Source: Gymnothorax reevesii
Lineage: Eukaryota; Chordata; Actinopteri; Anguilliformes; Muraenidae
Reading direction: 5' to 3'
DNA length: 64,000 nucleotides
Assembly (NCBI GenBank): GCA_029721435.1
Contig: CM056574.1
Span: 28,195,001 to 28,259,000 of the forward strand
Shown here: one piece after another, positions 1 through 10,165 of the stretch
How positions within the stretch are numbered: the first letter of the stretch is position 1
Layout of the letters: every line of letters begins with the position of its first letter
Position numbers and translations under genes: made by a program
Notes under the pieces: generated by a model
Seen by the model: only the letters and a program-made list of their open reading frames with translations
Told to the model about the DNA's origin: nothing
The model's database searches: none

Positions 1-610
1 CCTTATTTCGTGCTTTAACTACCATTCTACACTCATTATTACACCAAGGGACAATCCTACCTAGACTCACAGGTTTAGTTTTAGGAATTGCTGCCGTAGC
101 TGCGCTGACTATGCCAGCACTAACTTGTAAAAAAAAAAAAAAAAAAAAATCTTCGATATCTCCATTTGTATCCACCAATAATAGTAGGGCGTCACTGACC
201 TCTCTAAACTTATCCAAGTCAGCTTTTCCTAAAATCCATCTCTCATTGTGAATGTCTTGCTCCGCTAAATAATCCATTCCCATTCCAATTTTTATTGGGA
301 AGTGGTCACTGCTCACAGCATTACTTCTCAATACCTCCCACCCACACTTGTCTGCTAATGTTGCTGTAACCAGCGTTAAGTCAATAGCAGACTCTGTTCC
401 TCTTGCCATGTACATTCTGGTACCTGAACCATCATTCAGACATACCAGCTCTTCCTCATCCATGAATTCTAAGATTATATCCCCATTACAGTCATTGTTA
501 TCTCCCCATAATGAGCTGTGCTCATTGAAATCACCACACCATATCACTCTCCCTTTTGTGCCCTCCCAAATTTCTTCCAACTGACTCAGTTGTAGCTGCT
601 GACATGGATT
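1..610 (-). pseudogene. I-like LINE endonuclease, 3' half (broken element, runs off window)
   Basis: Minus-strand reading from 610 down to 1 gives over 200 codons without a stop, encoding the second half of an apurinic-type endonuclease (EEP fold) of a non-LTR retrotransposon. Visible motifs are WCGDFNEHSSLWG (catalytic Asp and Asn), AIDLTLVT and SSDHFPI (catalytic Asp-His), in the usual order, followed by the linker toward the missing reverse transcriptase. This motif set fits the I/Nimb/Jockey group better than CR1 or L1. In the family this enzyme nicks target DNA to prime reverse transcription. A 21-A tract at 129-149 (+) inserts a run of Phe codons without closing the frame, which looks like slippage expansion. 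The first half of the domain lies at 1691-1950 beyond an inserted repeat. Clade assignment is by motif memory only. Confidence 0.82.
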
Positions 611-613
611 TGT

Positions 614-1690
614 GAGGAATCGTTTAGGAACCACTCACCAAGCCACAATACGAAATCCAAAAACAGTATCAACTAGACAGACCGGGGTCAGAACCAGTAA
701 GACAGATGAGCAGAGGTACAAAAACGATAGGAAAAAAGTCGTAGTCGATGGGCAAAGCCAATGGTCATATACAGGGCATCCAAACACAGAACTCGTGGTC
801 ATACAAAACTAGGTCAAAATCCAGAAAGGCAAAAACAGTATAAAAAGGGCTATGGCAAGAATCAGGGTCGGACTATCCAGTAGAAGAAAAACAATAATCA
901 CAGGCGTACAAGGAGCTCGGCACAATGAAATATTGATCAACGTTCTGACAAGTGCTGTGAGTGAAAAGACTCCTAACATACACACAGGAAAGGTCACATG
1001 CTATACAGAGATCAGCTGTGGGGAATAAGACTAATTACATCGGGAGAATCACATGAGGGAAACCCTAACCACGGAAATTGGCGAGAGACGAAATACGAAC
1101 GGGAATCACACAGACAGCCTATGACATTTAAACAGTTCCGATCCAGGAGTGCTACGTGCACAGATAACAAGAGCAAGAAAGTAATTAAGCAAGTGCGAGA
1201 GATTCTGGCTGAACATAGGGAGAGGACGGTGGAAAGCAAAGGGGCGGAGACTACAACAGGGCGACTGCGAAGAGGGAATTAGTCTATTAGTAGCGGTGCG
1301 GTTTTAAAACTTAAACTAGGGTGCTTATTTGTAATTTTAGAAATCGAATCTATATATACACATGGTTAGTTGTGTTAGTATACTATAATACAAATGTTAG
1401 TCTTGTTAGTCATCAGAACAGAAGAGTGACGGGAGAAAACGAGATACGAAGGAATGTTTTAAACACCAGACTTCCTTTAAATCACCCGAAGTCAGTCAGC
1501 ACGCAGACAGGGAAGACGGACTGAACCAACTAGATCACAAGACAGGGGAGACAAGTGCAATGGAACTGAAACATGGAATGAACCAAAAACCAGAATGTAC
1601 AAAAACCAAAAAGAATAAATAAAAGACAATAATCATGAACATAAAAGCCAGCACATAAAACATGATCAAAAACCAGAACCATGACAGGAG
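614..1690. mobile_element. Dispersed repeat family A, copy 1 (inserted in LINE)
   Basis: This 1.08 kb non-coding block separates the two halves of the LINE endonuclease. TGT flanks it on both sides (611-613 and 1691-1693), a possible 3 bp target duplication. It shares ordered landmarks with 12184-13700 and 23920-24935: an opening with aggaacca and accaagc, an A-rich stretch of short cagg/aaaac phrases, GGGGCGGAGACT, then several GTTAGT words, and an A-rich end near atgacagg. No terminal inverted repeat, LTR pair or coding capacity is evident. The open frames in it are short and unrelated to known proteins. The class is unknown: a non-autonomous LTR or DNA element is possible. Confidence 0.7.
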
Positions 1691-1950
1691 TGTAGAAATT
1701 AATAATTTCCATACTTTCTTTCCCTAGCCATACCTCTATCATCAAATATTCCAACTGCCTCCCTTTTTTGACCTCTCTATACTGAATACCCGTTTGTATA
1801 AATGTCATGACTCCCCCACCCCTAGCATTATCTCTGTCCTCCTGACTGAGGAGTATCCTTTAATACGGAAATCAAGCTTAGGAATCAGCTATGTTTCTTG
1901 AACGCAGATAACACTGGGTTTCACGCTGAGATCGTCAACGTAAGAGAGAG
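1691..1950 (-). pseudogene. I-like LINE endonuclease, 5' half
   Basis: Reading minus from about 1945 gives the N-terminal part of the same endonuclease as 1-610: a VICVQET motif (the catalytic Glu), DFRIKGY, then after a frame change RDNARGGGVMTFI and MEIINFY. The Trp codon expected after QET is a TAG stop, and a one-base frameshift falls near 1840. The last codons (INFY) continue directly into the start of the piece at 610 (NPCQQLQL). The two blocks are therefore one gene cut by the repeat at 614-1690. No upstream ORF1 is recognisable beyond 1950. Confidence 0.78.
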
Positions 1951-3075
1951 TAATTGGATGTGGGTTGTGTCAAAATGATTGATGGCTTTTTAATGAGTTG
2001 AAGAGTTCACATGAGTTCATATGAAAAAATAAAAAAAGAAAAAAAGTTCATTTTGTATTTCCCGCCCTTCTCTCCTAATTCTCCCCCCTCACCTCTCCCC
2101 TCCCTCTCCGGGGAGGCTGTGTGTGAGTGAGATTCAGCACCGTCCCAAGTCCCCCCCCTTCCCTGGCCCCCCTTCCACGTTCTGGTGCGGGGGATGATTT
2201 TATACATTTTAGTGTGTTTTAGCGTGTTTTACGTTTTTTGTGGGGATGAGCCTTTTAAAGCATTTATTTTCTTGTGTTATAGTTTGGTGGTTTTTAAAAC
2301 GGGTATTATATGCGTGGTTGGAAGGGGGAAGTGAAAGTAATAGAAGTGGTAAAACTTTATTTCAAGAGTTTTGTAGGTTGTGTGGTGTAACGAAAGAAAC
2401 GACAGAGTTTAAATTCGGAGAGTTGTGGAGAGAAAAGAGTGTGTTTTTTTAAAGCAGAAAAAATATTTGCTACGTTGGTTGATAAACGCCAATTTCTGCA
2501 AATTACTTCATCAGTTTTGCTGCGAATCATTCACCATCGCTGGCGTTGGCTTTATCAACAGTTTATTTAAACAATGGAATGAAACGTAATTTCCAGGTAT
2601 CAATCCTGCGATTCTTCGCGGTTGAAAAAAAAAAACAAGGCTTATCTTCTAATTCAGTACATGACGGTAGTCAGGACATTTTAATGTGCATTTTTTTTTT
2701 GGATCAAATTGCAACCTCATCTTCTACTGTTGTAGGCTACTGTAGGGCCTGTGTATGGTACACAGGGTACAAGTGATTTTTTGCTATCTTGTGGAAAACC
2801 TGGCTTAATACTTTGGAGTTTATTTGCTCCAAGCCGGTTGATGGAAACGCAGGTCATTCGCATTTCCTTTGATGTGAATTGTCGAAAATTCGCCAAAAAA
2901 TCGCTTGATATGAAATGGAAACTCAACTATTGACATAAAACAAAATACGCTCATGCATGTGATGGCAGCATTTCACCAAAAGTGAAAACATTAATTAATG
3001 TAATTGTCCCCACCACTTCTCAAAACACACTTATTCTGATAGTTATGGTCCCCCCCGACTTTTCAAAACAAACTG
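1951..3075. other. Unassigned non-coding stretch
   Basis: No gene is visible. 2040-2190 is a C-rich/polypyrimidine tract (TCTCCTCCC-like on the plus strand). 2470-2565 holds a loose inverted pair (gttgataaacgcc and ggcgttggctttatcaac). The last 90 bases contain two related phrases, ACTTCTCAAAAC and ACTTTTCAAAAC, each next to a run of C, which suggests the end of an unidentified repeat abutting the gypsy fragment. Confidence 0.5.
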
Positions 3076-3394
3076 ACGCCCGTGGGTACAGATGCTGTTT
3101 TATTGGTTTGGCATCACCAACATCTACATCATGAGAGGCTATAGAAACTCTCATAGGAACATCAGGAAATAGATCTTTATATTTCTTGATCAACCTCTCA
3201 AACTGATCTCTCTGTGAGGGTTCTAAGTGCTCGAGTATTAAATCAAGATTTTGCAACACTTCAGAATTTGACAATTTACATAAAAGAACTTCAACTTTAA
3301 CTTTGAACTTCATCATCTTGAAACTCCCCCTCATCTTCACAAGTCTCGGCCATAGGAGGATCTGAAGTGACAGCTGCAACCCTAGCATTCCCAC
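3076..3394 (-). pseudogene. Spacer and truncated start of gypsy reverse transcriptase
   Basis: After the integrase C-terminal module the frame continues through a low-conservation linker into LEPSQRDQFERLIKKY, LFPDVP, HDVDVGDAKPIKQ. This is the hallmark entry into Ty3/gypsy reverse transcriptase, where the His-Asp-x-Asp and PIKQ motifs precede the finger domain. Homology stops within a few residues of PIKQ, at about 3078, so fingers, palm and RNase H are all missing. The plus-strand sequence beyond is unrelated repeat. The segment matters because it proves RT lies downstream of integrase in the same frame. Confidence 0.78.
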
Positions 3395-4345
3395 AAGATA
3401 AGGCTTCAGCATGTTAATGTGACACAACCTTTTTGGATTTCTCCTATCTGGAGTCTTTACAATGTAATTGAGATCATTGAGTCTTGTTAGAATTTCATGA
3501 GGACCATGAAATCTTGCCTGCAATGGATTGGACTGCAAGGGAAACATACTGGTAGGCGGCTCTTTCTCTTGCCATTGTTCACTCAACAATAGCAAAGGTC
3601 CTCTCACTTCATGGCCAAACACTAGCTCAAACAGACTGAATCCAGTAGACTCCTGCACTGCTTCTCTAGCTGCAAACAACAGCAAATGAACACCTCCATC
3701 CCACTCTTTCTCATGGTCATAACAATAAGTCCTCATCATTGTCTTGAGAGTGGAATGAAACCACCCTGACTCTCTGGATGATAGGTACAAGAAAGAATCT
3801 GCTTCGCACCTAGTTCATACACAACCTGCTGAAACAATCCGGAAAAGAAATTGCTACCTTGGTCTTACTGAATTTCCCTGGGAAGGCCAAACAACGTGAA
3901 GAACTTTATCAAAGCCTTTGAGATTGCAGTTGCCTTGATGTTGCGTAGAGGTATAGCCTCAGGGAATCTAGTAGATGCACACATGATTTTCAACAAATAC
4001 TGATTTCCAGATCTAGTCTTGGGTAATGGACCAACACAACCAATGATGACCCTGGAGAAGAGCTCCCCAAATGCTGGGATGGGTTGAAATGGAGCTACAG
4101 GTGGGTCTAACTGGTGTTTTCCAACTACCCGACAAGTGTGACAGGTTTTGCAAAAGTTGGAATCATCTTTCCAAAGTCCAGGCCAGAAGAAGTGTTTCAT
4201 GATCTTATCAACAGTCTTGTTGACACCAAGATGACCTCCTAAAGGTAAACTATGAGCTGTTGTTAAGATCTGTAGACCTTCGGAACAACAATTTGCTTGA
4301 CCACTGCCCAATCCGCATGGGCAGAGATATCAGGAGGGCACCACT
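3395..4345 (-). pseudogene. Retrotransposon integrase (Gmr1-like), inactivated
   Basis: In the family, integrase inserts the cDNA copy into chromosomes. From the 5' side the sequence shows a zinc-binding region (PLGGHLG, then CKTCHTC), the core (VGPLPK, STRFPEAIP, FGLPREIQ, then DQGSNFF and YHPESQG), and a C-terminal GPY/F-like module ending in HINMLKPY near 3400. Lesions: frame changes near 4330 and 4270; Gly in place of the first catalytic Asp just before CVGPLP (about 4050); a TAA stop at about 3868, just before the second catalytic Asp; and a small deletion near 3770 that removes the catalytic Glu region and shifts frame. The later segment (VHLLLFAAREAVQESTGFS) is still readable. Confidence 0.85.
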
Positions 4346-5170
4346 TCGCACTAACACACCATGCTTGAGATAATACCCAACTGGAACTGCGTCTATTTCT
4401 TTATCAGGAAGGGCTCTCCTCTTTAGTACACAAATTTCAGGATCATTAGTTTGCTCCTGAATCAACCGCTTTCTGGACAGAGACAAGTCTCCAGACACAT
4501 CCGAATCACCAGACCTGAACAGAGAACTGATAAAATTGTCTGATAAGTCCTCAAACGGAGAAACCATAGTAGGCTGAACAGAGTCATGAGGTGAACCACC
4601 TGAGTCATGACTATTCAATGTGCTGGACGGCACCACATCATATTCTTCTTGAGCCTTCTTAGCCATAGCACGGGTCACTGCACAGGAAGGATACAGAGAT
4701 GGGTCTTCATCGCCATCTTCTGTGCTCAGCTGTGAAGTTAGATGAACAGGGGGAACTACATTGCCCCCAGCCAGGTCATTGCCTAGCAACAGAGAAACAC
4801 CCTTGAGGGGTAGACTTGACATAAGTCCCACCTTTACCAGTCCTGTAACTAAATCTGACTTCAAGAATACAGAGAGCAAGGGTACAGATACAGTCCTCCC
4901 TTTACAACCTTGTACAAGTATGAAATCCCCAGAAGCGGTCTCATCACGTAACTCCAAGGAGTCCATCAACAAAAGTGACTGAGAAGCTCCAGTATCCCTT
5001 AGGATATATATGGGGACAGGAGGAGAATGCAGAGCCACAAATCCCTCTGACACAAATGGAAGAAATTCCTCCCTCACAAAGGCAGCAGTATCAGGCATCT
5101 TAGCCCCACAAGGAGCAGGCAATTTATCAGATTGGTCATCTACTACAGGGGTTTCTAACCTTGTTTTCAC
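4346..5170 (-). pseudogene. Retrotransposon aspartic protease and spacer (Gmr1-like)
   Basis: An open frame of about 275 codons. IYILRDTGASQSLL carries the Asp-Thr-Gly catalytic triplet of a retropepsin at roughly residue 55, and LLLGNDLAGGNVVP about 75 residues later matches the conserved end of the fold. A Ser/Asp-rich spacer follows (SCAVTRAMAKK, then acidic runs), leading to DKEIDAVPVGYYLKHGVLVR at the start of the integrase zinc region. The protease would process the polyprotein. The catalytic triplet is intact. The frame is lost at about 4330, where it overlaps the next integrase frame. Confidence 0.82.
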
Positions 5171-5410
5171 AAATGAATTTGGTTTGGTATCCTTTTCTTT
5201 TTCTTTCTTTGCTTTAGGGAACCAACAATTTGTTGTAACATGACCAGATTTCTTGCTAAAATTGCAAACTAGACCACTTTTGTCACTGTCAGCTTTTACC
5301 CTTTCATCAGGCCCGTGATTGGATTTCTGAGCACCATCACCAGATTTGTCTTTGGATGATGAATCTTGGGTATCACTGTTACCTTTTTTCCAAAACTGGG
5401 ACCATCTATT
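5171..5410 (-). pseudogene. Gag C-terminus with degenerate zinc knuckle
   Basis: Upstream of the protease on the minus strand lies a Ser/Asp/Lys-rich segment, then CNFSKKSGHVTTNC. This fits the CX2CX4HX4C zinc knuckle of retroelement gag proteins with the second Cys changed to Ser. Lys-rich residues follow (WFPKAKKEK). The knuckle normally binds the element RNA during packaging. The frame is cut at about 5410 by the ~140 bp tandem units, so most of gag is absent. Confidence 0.7.
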
Positions 5411-5415
5411 GTCAG

Positions 5416-5835
5416 GTCAGTACTCGGCAACTAATTATCGCAGTTTCACCAAATTTGGTTGGGTAACTCACTGTCACACACATTTGTGCAATGTAATGAT
5501 TTTTGCAGGATTTCACCTTTAACCTTTGTGCTGTGACCTTAAGGCAGGAAATTTATATGGGTCAGTACTCGGCAACTAATTATTGCAGCTTCACCAAACT
5601 CACAGTCACACTCAGATGTGCAATGTCTGTTTTTTGCTGGATTTCACCTTTGACCTTTGCACCTTGACCTTAAGGCAGGAAATCTTATATGGGCCAGTAC
5701 TCAGCAACTACTGATTGCAGCCTCACCAAATTTGGTATGGTAACTCACTGTGACACATAGATGTGCAACGTCACCTATTTTGCTGGATTTGACCTTTGAC
5801 CTTAACGCTGTGATGTTGAGGCAAGAAATCATGTC
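5416..5835 (+). repeat. Three tandem ~140 bp units
   Basis: The phrase gtcagtactcggcaact recurs at 5416, 5561 and (one mismatch: gccagtactcagcaact) 5693, giving periods of 145 and 132 bp. Each unit runs through caccaaa, tcactgtcac, atgtgcaatgt, ttgctggatt, tttgacctttg and ttaaggcaggaaat. The second unit lacks about 13 bp after caccaaa. Divergence between units is noticeable, so the array is not recent. It abuts the broken 5' end of the gypsy fragment. No coding function. Confidence 0.9.
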
Positions 5836-8340
5836 CGGGCTGAGGGGCATTCAGCAGCGCGTTATGTTTTGTTGTTGTATTTTTCTTTGGCCAAGTTGTT
5901 TTTTTTTCTTTCTCTCTCTCCTTCTGTCTTTGTTTTTGTTCATTTGTTGCTTGATGTCCTGATTTCTATTTTTTTCCCTTTCCAAATCAATTACTACTAC
6001 CTTAACTATATTTCTCCGATCAGATCGCCCTTTCCTTTTAGCTTGCGTCAGTGTGACATCCTGTCATTTGTAGGGAAACACAGAGCGAAGCCGACGTTAT
6101 TTAGGTCAATGAAGTCGGGCCAGCCCTGACGAAATGAGTAATGTAAACTCTAGTGTGATCATTCGGGACAAAGTTCTTCCGATTTATATCTCGAATCCAC
6201 GCTTGTCATTGTCTCTTGCCGCGGAGAAAACAAAAATACTTTATATCACCGTCTTTATGACATCGGTTTATGCACCCCGCGACACAACAAATAACCACTA
6301 TGCGTGCTTTCGAGCGTGTCTCAAAGTAAGCCGGCTGCGCGAGATTCCCAAAAAAGTAAGCGAGAATCTTGCCGAAGTTGCGCGATAAGCCCTCCAAACC
6401 CTGCGATGGCTGCAGCAGATTTTAGAAATAAATTATGTTAAAGAGGAGGAAATTCAAGAGATTTTGGAGAAGGGGTTTAGCGGAAGTTAATTATCGAAAT
6501 TAAGAAGAAGAGCATGTTTTCCAGGGAGAAGGGCAACAGGACCATCATGGGTAATTCGGAATGATGTGAGCAAGGGGAAGGGGCAGTTAGGAAGTTAAAG
6601 AAAGTACTCAGCCGCATTGCCACTTGAGTCATGGTGATTGGGCATTTTCCAGGGAAATGTCACAACTCTCCCCATGCATCAGTTTTTATTTTTTAAGATT
6701 CTTTTTTTTGTGAGAAGAGCATTGTCTTTAGACTTGGACATAGTTTTGCGAACTATTCATTTTAAATGTTGTGGCGAGTTCACTTGACTTTCGCAACCCC
6801 TTGTGATATAGCTTGTGTTTTTCTCCATTCATTTATTAATTATTTTACTGAACACATTTTCCTTGCATTTAGGATGGTCGTGATATATCAGAGGTGCATT
6901 TTTGCATTTGATTTTGTCTTTGGGAGTCCGAGTAGGTTTCAACTGATTCTGGACTAGATAACTGGCATTTTGCCATTTCTCTGGGTTTGCTCATGGCTCT
7001 CTTGTGCATCGGTGCTGCAGAATATTGGATTGTGCATATCGCACTGTATTGGCAAGGGCCAGCGCAAGAGCAATTAGGCATGTGTGAGTGCCTCAGAAAG
7101 TCTGGTTTAGATCTACGCATCTCTGAGCTCATCCTATAATGGCGGGGGCACACTATCCGCAAAGAGGAAGCGGAGCTGCGCCACTTTTGTCGCACTTTGA
7201 ATCTGCATCTCTGTCAACCACTGCAGCCTGTCTCACTGCATGTAGAAGTAGAGCAGTTCTGCCGCGAATCTGCTCGTGCAAAGCGTATTTTTCTCCAGCC
7301 CAGTTCAGTTCTTGGATCTGGAGTACAACGTGACTGTCTGCGCCTCCTCTTTAGTCTTTGTAGCAATAGCTATGGTGCAAGGACTCTCCTCATTTTTGTA
7401 ATAAATACATATTACATTATGTAGACTTCTGTGCAATTTACAGACATGGCAAAATTCAAACAGATAATAAGGTAGCACAAAGTCTCAGGCATATTTCTGT
7501 GCATGCATCGCTATTTATTTACGTAGATTTTTTTTTTGATTACCAATGGCGATGCATTTTTTGTAATTATTTAGCATACCGTATATACAGTAAGTGCGAT
7601 TCAAAAACCACTTGTGAGAAAACGTGAACAAGTCAGGAATCAAGCAGTAGAGCACTGGACTCTTTAACGCAATGTTCAAACTACTTCTGAAAACGCTCCT
7701 AGTGTGGCTCTTGAGGTGGAGCAGTGAGCACCAGCTTCAGCTCTGAGTCCACTGAGCGGCTAGTGTGCCCCCCGCTCTAAGTCTTCTGCCGAATTCTCCC
7801 TGAACACACCTCTCCTAAACTCACTGCAGCCCTGAGACTCTGACTTCACTGCAGAGGGAAGCGGAGCACCATCTTATCCCTAATATATGCTGTTTAAATG
7901 AGGAGGCGTTTGACAGGCAGACGGTGCTGTTCCGAAAAGCAGATGCTCTGTGAAAATCTGAACCTCTCCTGCTGTGAGGGTGAGACTGAAACACCCCGCC
8001 TTAAATAAAACAGCTTTAATCTCACACAGGTTGGGAACCGTTTGGGTTTTTTTCAAGATTGGCGCTATAAAGATACTTTTAAAATGCTACCAGCACTTAA
8101 ATGATGACTGAACCAATACATGAAAGAAAAGCAGAAAACAACAGTCAATGACTTAAAAGAATGGGTTCTTTTTTATTTAAGGCAAAGTTGAACCTGAAAC
8201 TGAACAATAGAACTGTCTCAGAGCAGTTTAAAATATGCAAAAAATGTATAAATATAAAAAATTAAACAAGTGTATATAACAATTTCACAAAATATAGAAC
8301 TTATCCCAACTGCAAAAATGTAACACAAAATAACAGAGTG
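5836..8340. other. Unassigned non-coding stretch
   Basis: I see no gene. 5880-5990 is T-rich. 6040-6400 is unusually rich in CpG for this window (gccgacg, ccgcgga, cggctgcgcgag) and could be a young or unmethylated insert, but I recognise no element. 7139-7330 and 7700-7960 have mixed composition with no protein similarity that I can see. All open frames here are short and lack domain motifs. Confidence 0.5.
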
Positions 8341-8345
8341 GTCAT

Positions 8346-8560
8346 GATAGTACAATTAATTTTCAGTCGGTATTCTTGGTATTCTACAGACTCAAGCCTC
8401 ATACTACTTTCTGTCTTACCATTGATGTTATAAAGAATTATGATAATTTATGAGTGTTTATAACTATAGTTATACAGTGCTAACACTGTATTATAACTCA
8501 TTATAAGTATGGTTATAATGCATTATAGAGGGCATCAAGTAAAGTGTTACTTAAAAATTT
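8346..8560. repeat. AT-rich repeat ending in AGTAAAGTGTTAC
   Basis: The block ends with aagtaaagtgttac, the terminal word of a very common fish and vertebrate non-autonomous repeat type (GTAACACTTTACTT on the other strand). Internally it is full of ttataa, and it contains a short palindrome (tacagtg ct aacactgta) around 8475. A related but shorter piece is at 36140-36243. The class (DNA transposon versus other) cannot be decided here, and the left boundary is approximate. Confidence 0.55.
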
Positions 8561-9884
8561 AATTAAAAAAGCTGGTTTTGAAACTCCATGCAAAAAAACA
8601 AATATATCATTGTAGGACACCCACATGCATCCTACATGCATAGACACAAATTAGCCAAAAACAGACACACACAGGTGGAATAATGTACAAATCTGGGACA
8701 CATACATGAAAAACTGTTTTTATATGCAAACACATTAATAAAACTATTCATGATATGGATGCGCAGGCAGACACATATGTGTATACAGACACATACTAAA
8801 AAGTTCTGATGAGCATCATGGAAGTGCACTGGGACCCACTCAGCTAATTTTCCTTTATCGCACCAGGAGTTGCCCAGACAAATATGCGTCCTAGGGTCTC
8901 TAACGGAAATGCACCGCTGTGTATCATACCCCCTGCTGTCAAATTAGGAGAAAGTGCTTATAATTTTGCAGTTTACTGGGAGATATTGTGTGAAAATATG
9001 CATGGCACCTGGCATGCCATGCTCTGCAAGCACTGCTAATGAGCCTACTGCAATGCATACTGGAATACTGCTCATGCTTTTTGAGCCCGGCACCAGGTAT
9101 TCTCATTTCAGTAAAAATAATGGGTAGGACTGTTATAGGTGTATGCATGTGAAATCCTTGTACCAAATAGACATTAAACTTGAATCGAAAGATACATGAC
9201 AAATCTTCAGGGAAGGCGAATTCTAGACTAACAAGACCTGCGTTACAAAATCTTCTCTGTAATGGATAAAGTGCTGTACTTCCTGTGGGGGCGAGTCCGG
9301 GATGTCTGCATTTATTTACTCATTCCCATTGATTCCTTTGCCCTTACTTTCCATTGAAAACTACGAAGTGTTCTTGATATGTTTTAATTTTCGATTGATC
9401 TAAAAGTGTTTGGCTTGTCACTTGAGTCATGTGCTATTATGTCAGATGTATCTGTACACAAAAATAAAATGTGTTCAATTTGTATTCATAGTACACTGTG
9501 TATTAGGAAATATCCATCCACCCAAATAGGTTTGGCCACCAATTAACCAATTTTGTACAATTATTTACAAAACGAAAAGACACAATTCTCTGCAGCATCA
9601 ATGTGTCCAGTGACATTGCCAGTGCCATGTAATTATAAGCTCAGTCAATGTGTCCTTTAAAATTCTAAAACATCAATGAATTCTGCCATTAGTTTACACA
9701 ATCCCTCAAATTCCTGGGAGGAGTTGCCTTTCTGTCATTTTCAGGTAAGTAAATCACACTCAAAGAGCACAAAATGGTGGTCCATCGTGAAAAGTGTGCG
9801 ATGACCTGTGACTCAGTATTCAGAGACATTTTGATGTGTTTTGGTTATGATTTAATTTCGGTTTCTTTTGTGTTTTTTGTTAGT
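8561..9884. other. Unassigned non-coding stretch
   Basis: AT-rich sequence without recognisable genes or repeat termini. 8640-8800 is rich in acacac/acata words. No long open frame shows a domain motif. Confidence 0.5.
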
Positions 9885-10165
9885 CTTCATATGCATGTCC
9901 ATGAGCCTGTCCCAAGCCCATGAGGCTCATCAGGCTTGTGCTTATATTTGTATTATGAAGCGACTAGGAGTATTGTTACTCCTCCTGGATGGGATGCTAG
10001 ACCATCACTGGTTACCCCCCCTCCCAGCTCTTAATCAGGTTTCCCTAACAATTTGCTGGTACCTAATTATACACCTCGGTGGAGTGAGGCACTGTGGGAG
10101 TCAAGTGTTTTAACTTAAGACTTTTCAATCCAAAGTCAAGCACACCTAACCACTGCACCACCGTG
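9885..10165 (-). mobile_element. tRNA-derived SINE (V-SINE-like body)
   Basis: On the minus strand the element starts at about 10165 with a tRNA-like promoter head (ctgcacggtggtgcagtgg, a recognisable A box) and a decayed B box near 10120. It continues into a conserved body: taccagcaaattgttaggg, then gatggtctagcatcccatcc, aggaggagtaac and gatgagcctcatgggc. That head and body order matches common fish SINEs transcribed by RNA polymerase III and mobilised by a LINE. Boundaries are judged from the motifs. The copy is old and unlikely to be active. Confidence 0.72.

Larger units (their letters stand above)
3076..5410 (-). mobile_element. Gmr1-like Ty3/gypsy retrotransposon fragment (PR-INT-RT order)
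   Basis: Minus-strand sequence encodes, 5' to 3': a gag-end zinc knuckle (about 5290-5240), an aspartic protease (5170-4700), a spacer, integrase (4400-3395) and the first residues of reverse transcriptase (3395-3080). Integrase lying upstream of reverse transcriptase is the order of Ty1/copia, but the proteins are of Ty3/gypsy type. That combination defines the Gmr1-like group of vertebrate retrotransposons. No LTR, primer site or most of gag is present. The 5' side is cut at about 5410 by the tandem units, and the 3' side stops at about 3078, just inside RT. The copy is dead, with at least one stop, several frameshifts and two lost catalytic residues. Confidence 0.85.
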
